A DNA stretch of 64,000 bases from Rhodobacter sp. GTDB lineage: Bacteria > Pseudomonadota > Alphaproteobacteria > Rhodobacterales > Rhodobacteraceae. Under the pieces are notes generated by a model. That model saw nothing but the letters and a program-made list of their open reading frames with translations. It was not told the DNA's origin and did not search any database. The stretch spans positions 1-64,000 of the forward strand of contig JADJAB010000007.1 of NCBI GenBank assembly GCA_016704435.1, in the 5' to 3' direction. A program made the position numbers and the translations under genes. This document shows positions 9,676-17,783 of the stretch, one piece after another (the first letter of the stretch is position 1; each line of letters begins with the position of its first letter).

Positions 9676-10533
9676 TCATTCGATAAGCGAGCCGGGTTTC
9701 AGCCCGAGTTGTCCGCAGACGGCGCGCTCAAGATCGGATGCGCTGGCCTCAGAGGCCGAAGCGCGGGGCGGCGTGCCAGTGGCATGCGACGGCTTCATGA
9801 GATGCGCGAAGACCGGCTCCGATCCTGGCCCGGACTTGGCAAGGTAATCGTCAAAGGCAGCCTCATCAGACCGGCACAAGGCCTTTGCCCAAGGCATCAT
9901 TGCCGTGACCAGGAAGCCGTCCTTGAAGGCGCGGCTTGCTTTCTCTTCGGCCCGCTCTTCGGACAGCGCCAGGCGCTCTTCCATCCGGCCCGCAAGCATG
10001 GATTGCACGGCGGCAACCGGCATGTATCTGGCCGGGTCCGGTTCCCCCTCAAACTTGGCCTTCAGCGCGGCCAGAAGATCTTTCGGCGGCGTCTCGGGCG
10101 GCAGGCCGATCAGCGCGGCCTGGGCGGCGGCAGGCTCTGCCAGGCTGGCCGGTTCGGCGGTCTCGGGGGCGTTCGGTTTCATCGGGTCTTCCTGACTGGC
10201 AAGGGCGGTGAGGTGGAGGTTCGGGCCCATGGACCAGGCCCGCGCCTTTCAGGCGCATGATCTGGCCCGCCTTGTTGTGAAGGAAGCTCGGCGACAGGAA
10301 ACGGTATTCCCTGCGCACGGATCACTCGCGCGCGGTCGCGGTCCATTCCACCAAGGCCAGAGGCCGGATGCATCGGCGCGCAATTCCTTGATCCAGCCCG
10401 CGCGCCAGGCACCGGCCCGTGAAGTCGGGCTTCGGCCTTGTCGTTGACGGTGTTCAAAGTCCACCGGCAGATCAATGGCCGGGGCAGGCGCGGAACAGCA
10501 GCGGTCACAAGTGGCAAGCGTCAGCCCGCGCAT
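9676..10533 (-). pseudogene. Mu-like phage protease/scaffold gpI, broken
   Basis: Reading down the minus strand: LPVDFEHRQ and AGWIKELRADASGLW (10.35-10.48 kb), then in another frame RREYRFLSPSFLHNKAG (about 10.27-10.31 kb), then a third frame with NLHLTALASQEDPMKPN and a charged helical tail ending LGLKPGSLIE at 9676. In this order these are the core and tail of the Mu I protease-scaffold family, which matures phage heads. At least two frame changes make it non-functional. The tail is repeated near 58.74-59.13 kb. Confidence 0.75.
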
Positions 10534-10543
10534 CGGTCAGCCC

Positions 10544-10650
10544 TCAGGCCAGCCAGGGCGCGACGATCAGTTGCGCCGTGCCCTTCCAGGGATCGGTTTC
10601 GCCATCCGAGCCATTCCCGGAGTTGAGCAGCTTGAGGGCCGCTTCTTCCA
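10544..10650 (-). pseudogene. C-terminal fragment of Mu-like major head protein gpT
   Basis: The frame ending at 10544 encodes LEEAALKLLNSGNGS and then DPWKGTAQLIVAPWLA, which looks like the extreme C-terminus of Mu-like gpT. Upstream it stops making sense exactly where the inverted-repeat element begins at 10651. On this strand it lies before gpI, whereas in Mu the order is I then T, so the block is rearranged. Confidence 0.55.
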
Positions 10651-10774
10651 GTGACGCGCGACCAATTAATTCGGAACGGCGAAAGGTGATCGGGGATCCT
10701 CTTTGCGGGCTGGATATTGTTTGATTGCAATGGGTTAGGCTTGGCGCGTTCCGAAATAACTGGTCGCGCGTCAC
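10651..10774. repeat. 124-bp element with 28-bp imperfect terminal inverted repeats
   Basis: Starts GTGACGCGCGACCAATTAAT and TCGGAACG, and ends with the inverted version (CGTTCCGAAATAACTGGTCG, CGCGTCAC). Only three or so mismatches separate the two arms. The interior is AT-richer than its surroundings and non-coding. The arm core (ACCAGTTATNTCGGAACG) also appears at 57856-57874 by the second phage remnant. It could be a miniature transposable element or abutted transposase-binding ends of a Mu-like phage. Confidence 0.7.
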
Positions 10775-10884
10775 CACGCTCACTCGCGGCCCAACTCCTC
10801 AACAACTCCTAACCCCCCTAGCCCCTTGAAATCCCTTACCCCAGCCAAGTGTCCCGACTCGGGACACCCAAACCCTCTTCCCCC

Positions 10885-10906
10885 TTCCTCTGTGTTCAAA
10901 TATCCC
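10885..10906. repeat. short intergenic repeat upstream of murD
   Basis: TTCCTCTGTG, four variable bases, then AATATCCC recurs at 12510-12531 just after murD. Each is followed by G-rich DNA. Same family as other Rhodobacteraceae intergenic elements; function unknown. Confidence 0.5.
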
Positions 10907-10957
10907 ACGGGGGTGCGGGGGTGTGAAACCCCCGCCTCCGTCAGGAAGGTGCGCGCC

Positions 10958-12358
10958 ATGATCCCAGTCCTAGGCTACCAAGGCGCCAAGGTCGCCGTCC
11001 TCGGCCTCGGCCGCTCCGGCCTCGCCACCGCCGCCGCGCTGCAGGCAGGCGGCGCCGAGCCGCTCTTGTGGGACGACAGCCCCGAGGCCCGCGCCAAGGC
11101 CGAGGCGGAAGGCTTCACCCTGACCGACCTCAGCCGCAACGCCGCCCTCGACGGCGTCGCCGCCCTGATCACCAGCCCCGGCATCCCGCATCTCTACCCG
11201 GCGCCCAACAAGATCAACGCCCGCGCAATGGAACTGGGCATCCCCGTCGACAATGACATCGGCCTGTTCTTCCGCAGCTACGCCACGCCGGAATGGGACA
11301 ATTTCGAACACACCCCCAAGGTCGTCGCCATCACCGGATCGAACGGCAAATCCACCACCACTGCCCTGGTCCATCATATCCTTGAGCAAGCCGGTCGCCC
11401 CACCCAGATGGCCGGCAATATCGGCAAGGCCGTGCTGTCGATCGACCCGCCGCAGGACGGCGAGGTGATCGTGCTGGAGCTTTCCTCCTACCAGACCGAC
11501 CTCGCCCGCGCGCTGACCCCCGATGTCGCGGTCTTCACCAACCTTTCGCCCGACCACCTGGACCGTCACAACGGCCTCGGTGGCTATTTCGCCGCCAAGG
11601 CGCGGCTGTTCACCCAGGGCGGGCCCGACCGCGCAGTGATCGGGGTGGACGAGGACGAAGGCCGGTTCCTTGCCAACCAGCTGGGGCAGGGGCCGGCTGA
11701 CGACCGGGTGATCCGGGTCTCGTCGGGCCAGAAGCTGGAGGGCTTCGGCTGGTCGGTGTTTGCCCGCAAGGGGTTTTTGGCGGAATGGCGCAAGGGCCGC
11801 CAGATGGCCTCGATCGACCTGCGCGAGGTCAAGGGCCTGCCGGGTGCACACAATCACCAGAACGCCTGCGCCGCCTATGCCGCCTGCCGGGCGCTTGGCC
11901 TGGCGCCAAAGTTGATCGAGCAAGCCCTGCACAGCTTTGCGGGCCTGCCGCACCGTAGCCAGCTGGTCGCAGAGCGGGCGGGGGTGCGCTTCGTCAACGA
12001 CAGCAAGGCGACGAATGCCGATTCCGCCGCCAAGGCATTGCAGGCTTTCCCGCGGATCCGCTGGATCGCGGGGGGGATGGGCAAGGAGGGCGGGATTGCG
12101 GCGCTGGCGCCGTTTCTGGCCTCGGTCACGAAAGCCTATCTGATCGGCCATTCCGCCCGCGACTTCGCCCTGCAACTGGGCGACACCCCGCATGAGATCT
12201 GCGAGACGATGGCGCGCGCCGTCGCCCGCGCGGCCGAAGAGGCGGAGGCGGGCGATGTGGTGCTGCTGGCCCCCGCCGCCGCCAGCTTCGACCAATACCC
12301 GAATTTCGAGAAGCGTGGCGAGGATTTCACCGCTTGCGTGGCGGCCCTGCCCAGCTGA
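10958..12358 (+). CDS. murD: UDP-N-acetylmuramoylalanine-D-glutamate ligase
   Basis: Cytoplasmic ATP-dependent ligase adding D-Glu to UDP-MurNAc-L-Ala. It has 466 residues. The N-terminal Rossmann part starts VAVLGLGRSGLATA; the ATP loop is VAITGSNGKSTTTALVHH (about residues 125-142); the middle domain has NLSPDHLDRH; the C-terminal domain has LPHRSQLVAERAGVRFVNDSKATN. I chose ATG 10958, preceded by AGGAAGG, over an earlier in-frame start in the repeat. It opens the division-wall cluster, with a short broken gene between it and ftsW. Confidence 0.97.
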   Translation: MIPVLGYQGAKVAVLGLGRSGLATAAALQAGGAEPLLWDDSPEARAKAEAEGFTLTDLSRNAALDGVAALITSPGIPHLYPAPNKINARAMELGIPVDNDIGLFFRSYATPEWDNFEHTPKVVAITGSNGKSTTTALVHHILEQAGRPTQMAGNIGKAVLSIDPPQDGEVIVLELSSYQTDLARALTPDVAVFTNLSPDHLDRHNGLGGYFAAKARLFTQGGPDRAVIGVDEDEGRFLANQLGQGPADDRVIRVSSGQKLEGFGWSVFARKGFLAEWRKGRQMASIDLREVKGLPGAHNHQNACAAYAACRALGLAPKLIEQALHSFAGLPHRSQLVAERAGVRFVNDSKATNADSAAKALQAFPRIRWIAGGMGKEGGIAALAPFLASVTKAYLIGHSARDFALQLGDTPHEICETMARAVARAAEEAEAGDVVLLAPAAASFDQYPNFEKRGEDFTACVAALPS

Positions 12359-12481
12359 GCCGGCCGCAGCCCGGCGTGCCGGCGGTGAAGCAATTGCGCG
12401 GCTGCGCCGCAAGCCTTGTGTCTCGCCTCTGCGCCTGCGGCGCAACCGGCTCGGGAGGTGCCTCCGGCGGGGATATGTCGA

Positions 12482-12531
12482 CACAGGGGAAGGCAGGCTG
12501 GGCTTTCCCTTCCTCTGTGCGCGAATATCCC
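12482..12531. terminator. hairpin after murD, within the intergenic repeat
   Basis: CACAGGGGAAGG at 12483-12494 pairs with CCTTCCTCTGTG at 12508-12519 through 12 pairs including one G-T. No T-run follows, so it may be a Rho-dependent or stabilising stem. It overlaps the second copy of the TTCCTCTGTG repeat. Confidence 0.4.
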
Positions 12532-12561
12532 GGGTAGTCCGGGGGGGGCGGTGGGCAGGGT

Positions 12562-13237
12562 TCACCGGGATGCCGCCGAACCGTCGGTCCCGGCCCTGGC
12601 GCAGGGTGGCATCTGGCGCAGCGCCTCGAGGCGGGAGAAGGCGCCCGTCATCGCCTCGGCCATGTCGGTCGCGCCGACGCTCACGCGCGCCGCCGTGCTG
12701 GAGCGGATCACCTGCATCTCGGGCCGGCAGCCGTTGCCCTCGGCGCGGAAACCGGTGATCACGCGCGCTTCGCCCTCGGTTCGGTCCGGCGCGAAGATCT
12801 CGACATGGATGCTGCGGCGCGCGGTGATCTCTTCGAACCGTCCATGCGCCGCGAAACCGCCATTCGGACCGCCCCAGACATAGCGGAAGGCGCCGCCGGG
12901 CCACACTTCCACCTCGCACAGGGCCATCGGGTGGCTGTCCGAACCCACCCGGCGCGGCAGGCGCACCGGGTCCAGCCGCGCGCAATGCGCCCCTGTCTCG
13001 CAGCGAAAGGCATCCATCCGGCTCCACAGCGCCTCGACTGCCTGCGGCTTCGGGCGGCGGGGCCGTGCGGTGCCCTGAGCCCGGGTCTCGATCAGCCCGG
13101 CCGCTTCCGGCACCAGCAGGTGGTGCGACACGGCGGGCCGGGTCCTGAACGCCGGCCTCGCCCTTGGCCAGACGGGTCCGGATCGCCCGGCGCGTCGGGC
13201 CCGAACGGGCGGCAAAGGTTGCATCGAGATGGAGCAT
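12562..13237 (-). pseudogene. ArsR-type regulator fused to SRPBCC domain, decayed
   Basis: From ATG 13237 the frame reads MLHLDATFAARSGPTRRAI and RLAKGEAGVQ, the start of an ArsR winged helix. In the next frame follow TRPAVSHHLL, EAAGLIETRAQG and PQAVEALWSRMDAF. Then, without a break, an AHSA1/SRPBCC part reads CEVEVWPGGAFRYVWGG, HGRFEEI and MTGAFSRLEAL. About eight residues of the recognition region are missing. ArsR and AHSA1 genes often sit side by side; here a deletion seems to have fused and disabled both. It lies opposite to the murD-ftsW direction. Confidence 0.6.
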
Positions 13238-13484
13238 TCCGGGGAAGCATCCCTTTGAATGAGCGAGGATCAATGTATCGGGTCGCCCCGTCACCCTTGC
13301 GCGACGCAGCCCCCCTCGGGCGCCGGGGCGGGCGGGTGGGCGGCGTCCGAGGGGGGCGGTTTTCCCGGCCGATCGGCCCGATTCGCGGCTAGCCATCCCG
13401 CCCGATTGCCGCTAGACTTCGCGCCAAGAGCCCGGAGAACCAAACCATCCGGGCCAGAGGCAGTAAAATCGAGGCGGTGTCCCC

Positions 13485-14651
13485 ATGACTGAGATGGTCT
13501 ATGGCTCCAATCCCGTTCGGGTGGCGGAGCCCGTCATTCCGCGCTGGTGGCGCACCATCGACAAATGGACCCTGACCTCGGTCTTCGTCCTGTTCGGCAT
13601 CGGCCTTCTGCTCGGCCTTGCCGCCTCGGTGCCGCTGGCCAGCCGCAACGGGCTGGAACCGTTCTACTATGTGCAGAAACAGGCGATCTTCGGCGGTCTC
13701 GGCCTTGCGGCGATGATCGCGATGTCGATAATGTCGCCGGAAACCGTGCGCCGTCTTGGCGTGCTTGGCTTTCTGGCCGCCATGGTGCTGGTGATGCTTC
13801 TGCCGCTGGTCGGGCAGGACCACGGCAAGGGCGCGGTGCGCTGGCTGTCGTTCGGCGGCTTCTCACTGCAACCGTCCGAATTCCTGAAACCCGCCTTCGT
13901 CGTCGTCACCGCCTGGCTGATGGCCGCCAGCGCGCAGCTGGGCGGCCCGCCGGGGCGGACCCTGTCCTTTGCCCTGGCCTGCACGGTGGTCGGCTTTCTG
14001 GCCATGCAGCCCGATTTCGGCCAGGCCGCACTGGTGCTGTTCGTCTGGGGCGTGATCTATTTTGTCGCCGGCGCGCCGATGCTGCTGATCCTGGTCATCG
14101 CCGGTCTGGTGGCGGGCGGCGGCATCATGGCCTACGGCGCCTCCGAGCACTTCGCGCGCCGGATCGACGGCTTCCTGTCGCCCGATGTCGACCCGCGCAC
14201 CCAGCTGGGCTATGCCGCCAACGCCATCCAGGAAGGCGGCTTTTTCGGCGTCGGCGTCGGCGAGGGCCAGGTGAAATGGTCGCTGCCCGATGCCCATACC
14301 GATTTCATCATCGCCGTCGCGGCCGAGGAATACGGGCTGATCCTCGTCCTCTTCATCCTTTTCCTGTTCTCGCTGATCGTCGTGCGCTCGCTGCTGCGGC
14401 TGACGGCGGAACGCGATCCCTTCGCGCGGCTCGCCGGCACCGGGCTGGCCTGCATCTTCGGCGTGCAGGCGATGATCAACATGGGCGTCGCGGTGCGGCT
14501 CCTGCCGGCCAAGGGCATGACGCTGCCCTTCGTCTCCTACGGCGGCTCGTCGCTGATCGCCGCCGGCATCACGGTCGGCGCGCTTCTGGCGATGACGCGC
14601 AGCCGGCCGCGCGACCGCATGGCGCAGGTCTTCAAGCGGAGCGGGCGGTGA
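13485..14651 (+). CDS. ftsW: lipid II polymerase / division protein FtsW
   Basis: SEDS-family septal peptidoglycan glycosyltransferase in the inner membrane, 388 residues with about ten hydrophobic segments. The family features are visible: the HGKGAVRWLSFGGFSLQPSEFLKPAF block, PDFGQAALVLFVWG, a GLGEGQVK-like loop written GVGEGQVKWSLPDAHTDFI, and PLPFVSYGGSSL near the end (here LPFVSYGGSSLIAAG). Start ATG 13485. Two bases separate its stop from the murG ATG, so the two are one transcript. Confidence 0.97.
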   Translation: MTEMVYGSNPVRVAEPVIPRWWRTIDKWTLTSVFVLFGIGLLLGLAASVPLASRNGLEPFYYVQKQAIFGGLGLAAMIAMSIMSPETVRRLGVLGFLAAMVLVMLLPLVGQDHGKGAVRWLSFGGFSLQPSEFLKPAFVVVTAWLMAASAQLGGPPGRTLSFALACTVVGFLAMQPDFGQAALVLFVWGVIYFVAGAPMLLILVIAGLVAGGGIMAYGASEHFARRIDGFLSPDVDPRTQLGYAANAIQEGGFFGVGVGEGQVKWSLPDAHTDFIIAVAAEEYGLILVLFILFLFSLIVVRSLLRLTAERDPFARLAGTGLACIFGVQAMINMGVAVRLLPAKGMTLPFVSYGGSSLIAAGITVGALLAMTRSRPRDRMAQVFKRSGR

Positions 14652-14653
14652 GC

Positions 14654-15748
14654 ATGGCGCAACCGCTTCTCCTGATCGCGGCGGGCGGCACCGGCGGGCA
14701 CATGTTCCCCGCCCAGGCGCTGGCCGAGGTGCTGCTGGCGCGCGGCTGGCGCGTCAAGCTGTCCACCGATGAGCGCGGCGCCCGCTATGCCGGCGGCTTT
14801 CCCGACGCGGTCAAGGTCGAGCGTGTCGCCTCGGCCACCTTCGCGCGCGGCGGGGTGGCGGCCAGGCTGCTGGTGCCGTTCCGCATCGCCGGGGGCATGC
14901 TGGGCGCGCTCTGGTCGCAATGGCGCGACCGGCCCGCGGTGGTGGTCGGCTTCGGCGGCTACCCGTCGATCCCGGCGCTGTCGGCGGCCTGGCTGCTGCG
15001 CCGGCCGCGGATGATCCATGAACAGAACGGCGTGCTTGGCCGGGTCAACCAGCTTTTCGCCCCGCGCGTCGACCACGTCGCCTGCGGCACCTGGCCGACC
15101 CAACTGCCCGAAGGCGTTACCGGCCAGCCCACCGGCAACCCGGTCCGCGCCACCGTGCTGGAGCGTGCCGCCGCCCCCTATATCCCGCCCGGCGATTACC
15201 CGATGTCGAGGGTCGTCATCGGCGGCAGCCAGGGTGCGCGCATCCTTTCCGATGTGGTCCCCGCCGCCGTGGCCATGCTGCCAGAGGGCATCCGCCGCCA
15301 CCTGCGCGTCGCGCATCAGGCGCGGCTCGAGGACGTGTCGCGGGTCGAGCAGGCCTATGACGCCGCCGGCATCATGGCCGAGGTGGCGCCCTTCTTCGCC
15401 GATATCCCGCGCCGCTTTTCCGAGGCCCAGCTGGTCGTCAGCCGGGCGGGGGCCTCGTCCATCGCCGATATCTCGGTGATCGGGCGGCCGTCGATCCTGG
15501 TGCCGCTGGCCATCGCCATCCGCGACGAACAGACCGCCAATGCCCGCGGCCTGGTTGACGCCGGGGCCGCCATCCTGATTCCGGAAAACCTGCTTGACGC
15601 CGGCAGCCTCGCGCGCCACATGGCCGCAGTCTTGGAAAACCCCGAGGCGGCCGAGACCATGGCCGCAAATGCCCTGGCCGAGGGCAAACCCGACGCGACA
15701 GCCCGCCTTGTCGCCCTAGTCGAAGACCTGGCAGGAGACCACGCATGA
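14654..15748 (+). CDS. murG: UDP-GlcNAc transferase MurG
   Basis: Adds GlcNAc to lipid I at the inner face of the membrane, giving lipid II. It has 364 residues. The N-terminal loop AAGGTGGHMFPA (about 8-19), VVGFGGYPSIPAL (about 97-109), HEQNGVLGRVN and the C-terminal GGSQGARI and SRAGASSIADI nucleotide-binding motifs are all present. Starting at ATG 14654 gives MAQPLLLIAAGG as expected. Its stop overlaps the murC start (ATGA, 15745-15748). Confidence 0.98.
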   Translation: MAQPLLLIAAGGTGGHMFPAQALAEVLLARGWRVKLSTDERGARYAGGFPDAVKVERVASATFARGGVAARLLVPFRIAGGMLGALWSQWRDRPAVVVGFGGYPSIPALSAAWLLRRPRMIHEQNGVLGRVNQLFAPRVDHVACGTWPTQLPEGVTGQPTGNPVRATVLERAAAPYIPPGDYPMSRVVIGGSQGARILSDVVPAAVAMLPEGIRRHLRVAHQARLEDVSRVEQAYDAAGIMAEVAPFFADIPRRFSEAQLVVSRAGASSIADISVIGRPSILVPLAIAIRDEQTANARGLVDAGAAILIPENLLDAGSLARHMAAVLENPEAAETMAANALAEGKPDATARLVALVEDLAGDHA

Positions 15749-17172
15749 ACGCCGCCGCCACCAAACTGCCGCTGGAACTGGGCCCCATTCATTTCGTCGG
15801 AATCGGCGGCATCGGCATGTCGGGCATCGCCGAGGTGCTGATCACCCTTGGCTACCGGGTGCAGGGCTCGGACGCCAAAGCCTCGAAGATCACCGACCGG
15901 CTGGTCAAGCTGGGCGCCACCTTCTTCGAAGGCCAGCGCGCCGAGAATATCGGCGAGGCCGCCGTGGTGGTGATTTCCTCCGCCATCAAGAAGGGCAACC
16001 CCGAACTGGAAGAGGCGCGCGGCAAGAAGCTGCCCGTCGTCCGCCGGGCCGAGATGCTGGCCGAACTGATGCGCCTGCGCTCGAACATCGCCGTTGCGGG
16101 CACGCATGGCAAGACCACCACCACCACCATGGTGGCGACGCTGCTCGACAAGGGCGGCTTCGACCCGACCGTGATCAACGGCGGCGTGATCCATGCCTAC
16201 GGGTCGAACGCGCGGGCCGGGGCAGGGGAGTGGATGGTGGTGGAAGCCGACGAATCCGACGGTTCGTTCAACCGCCTGCCCGCCACCATCGCCATCGTCA
16301 CCAACATCGACCCCGAGCATATGGAACACTGGGGCACGATCGAGAACCTGCGCCGCGGGTTCTACGACTTCGTCTCCAACATCCCGTTCTACGGCCTTGC
16401 CGTGTGCTGCACCGACCACCCCGAGGTGCAGGCCCTTGTCGGCCGCGTCACCGACCGCCGCGTGGTGACCTTCGGCTACAACGCCCAGGCCGACATCCGC
16501 GCGGTGAACCTGACCTTCGATGGCGCGACGTCGAAATTCGACATCCTGCTGCAGAACGAAGGCGAAGAGTCGAAGATCGAAGGCTGCACCCTGCCGATGC
16601 CGGGCAACCACAACGTCTCGAACGCGCTGGCCGCCGTCGCCGTCGCCCGCCATCTGGGCATGAAGCGCAGCGAGATCCGCGAGGCGCTGGCAGGCTTCGC
16701 CGGCGTCAACCGCCGCTTCACCCGCGTCGCCGAGGTGAACGGCTGCCAGATCATCGACGATTACGGCCACCACCCGGTCGAGATCGCGGCCGTCCTGAAG
16801 GCCGCCCGCCAGGCGGTGTCGAATACCCCCGGCGCACGGGTGATCGCGGTGCACCAGCCGCACCGCTACACCCGGCTCTCGGGCCTGTTCGACGACTTCT
16901 GCACCTGCTTCAACGAGGCCGACGTGGTCGCCATCGCCGATGTCTATGCCGCCGGCGAAGACCCGATCCCCGGCGCCAGCCGCGACGATCTGGTCGCGGG
17001 CCTGATCGCCCACGGCCACCGTCACGCCCGCGCCTGCCTCGACGAGGCCGACCTGGCGCGCCTGTTCCGCGAGCAGGCCCGGCCCGGCGATATCTTCGTC
17101 TGTCTCGGCGCCGGCACCATCAGCGCCTGGGCCAACGCGCTGCCCGCCAAACTGATCGGGCAAGCGGCCTGA
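15745..17172 (+). CDS. murC: UDP-N-acetylmuramate-L-alanine ligase
   Basis: ATP-dependent ligase attaching L-Ala to UDP-MurNAc, 475 residues. It has HFVGIGGIGMSGIAEVL near the N-terminus, the ATP loop VAGTHGKTTTTTMV (about 117-130), EADESDGSF, TNIDPEHMEHW, and in the C-terminal domain DDYGHHPVEI. Start overlaps the murG stop. Its own stop overlaps the next ATG (TGATG at 17170-17174), continuing the coupled chain. Confidence 0.98.
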   Translation: MNAAATKLPLELGPIHFVGIGGIGMSGIAEVLITLGYRVQGSDAKASKITDRLVKLGATFFEGQRAENIGEAAVVVISSAIKKGNPELEEARGKKLPVVRRAEMLAELMRLRSNIAVAGTHGKTTTTTMVATLLDKGGFDPTVINGGVIHAYGSNARAGAGEWMVVEADESDGSFNRLPATIAIVTNIDPEHMEHWGTIENLRRGFYDFVSNIPFYGLAVCCTDHPEVQALVGRVTDRRVVTFGYNAQADIRAVNLTFDGATSKFDILLQNEGEESKIEGCTLPMPGNHNVSNALAAVAVARHLGMKRSEIREALAGFAGVNRRFTRVAEVNGCQIIDDYGHHPVEIAAVLKAARQAVSNTPGARVIAVHQPHRYTRLSGLFDDFCTCFNEADVVAIADVYAAGEDPIPGASRDDLVAGLIAHGHRHARACLDEADLARLFREQARPGDIFVCLGAGTISAWANALPAKLIGQAA

Positions 17173-17471
17173 TGGGGGACAGGTCCTCGATCTTCTTCGT
17201 CCTCGGTCTTGTCATGCTGGTCTCGGCCGCCGTCGCGCTTCACCGCTGGCGCACCGGGCACCGGACCGAAACCCTGGTCATCCTGGGCGCGATCACCCTG
17301 GTCGCGGGGCTGCTTTTCGCGATCGGCAACGGCATGACGCGCGGCTTTCCTGCCGGCATGCAATATGTCCTTGCCGCCTTCGCGCTGCTGGCCGGCCCCG
17401 GCCTTGGCTGGCTGGTCGGCCTTGTCCTTGGGCTGATCCTCGGCCGCTGTCGCAAGGTGCCGGCGGCATGA
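17172..17471 (+). CDS. small membrane protein, 99 aa
   Basis: Three hydrophobic segments (about residues 6-24, 35-52 and 63-88) separated by short basic loops. No enzyme motif. It is coupled to murC at its start and to the DUF2484 gene at its end, both by 1-4 base overlaps. In related genomes small membrane proteins stand at this position between murC and murB; a role in envelope growth is only inferred from place. Confidence 0.8.
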   Translation: MGDRSSIFFVLGLVMLVSAAVALHRWRTGHRTETLVILGAITLVAGLLFAIGNGMTRGFPAGMQYVLAAFALLAGPGLGWLVGLVLGLILGRCRKVPAA

Positions 17472-17752
17472 CCGGTCCGGCCACTGCCGCCGTGATCTGG
17501 GTACTTGCCGCCACCGTCACCGCCTTTCTGCCGATGCGCGCACAGATGCTGCCGGGCCTTGCCCTGCTGGCCGCGGCCCCGGTGCTGATCGGCTGGATCG
17601 GCCTTTCCCATGGCTGGCTCTGGGCACTGCCCGCCGTCCTTGCCTTCGTGTCGATGTTCCGCAATCCGCTGCGCTACCTGATCCGCCGCGCGCTGGGCCG
17701 CCCCGCCCCCCTGCCGCCGGAACCGGCCCCGCAAAGGGATCGCACGCCATGA
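17468..17752 (+). CDS. DUF2484 family membrane protein (first copy)
   Basis: A 94-residue protein with three membrane segments and an end segment MFRNPLRYLIRRALG followed by a proline-rich tail. The pattern (short hydrophobic protein, WIGLSHGWLWALPA, then SxxRxPLxYLxRR) is that of DUF2484, a family found beside murB/murC in Rhodobacterales. Function unknown. A paralog sits 1.2 kb downstream past the permease. Confidence 0.8.
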   Translation: MTGPATAAVIWVLAATVTAFLPMRAQMLPGLALLAAAPVLIGWIGLSHGWLWALPAVLAFVSMFRNPLRYLIRRALGRPAPLPPEPAPQRDRTP

Positions 17753-17783
17753 CCCGCGCCGCCGCACGGATCGGACCAGGCGC

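Larger units (their letters stand above)
8753..10774 (-). mobile_element. Mu-like phage remnant, copy 1
   Basis: A block of decayed phage genes, all on the minus strand: a gpT-like C-terminus, a frameshifted gpI protease, a frameshifted Mor-like protein and a small DNA-binding protein. Much of it (about 8775-10090) is repeated at about 57908-59120 with high identity. Both blocks end in related TTATNTCGGAAC-like sites. No transposase or other full phage gene remains. It separates the argFD/sdaA region from murD. Confidence 0.7.

Noticed and set aside
10970..13396. An 808-codon minus-strand open frame over murD
   Set aside because: Mostly the antisense of murD. Only its first 40 codons are meaningful, as the start of the broken ArsR-like gene.
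15355..17163. A 602-codon minus-strand open frame over murC
   Set aside because: Antisense shadow; murC and murG on the plus strand are fully conserved.
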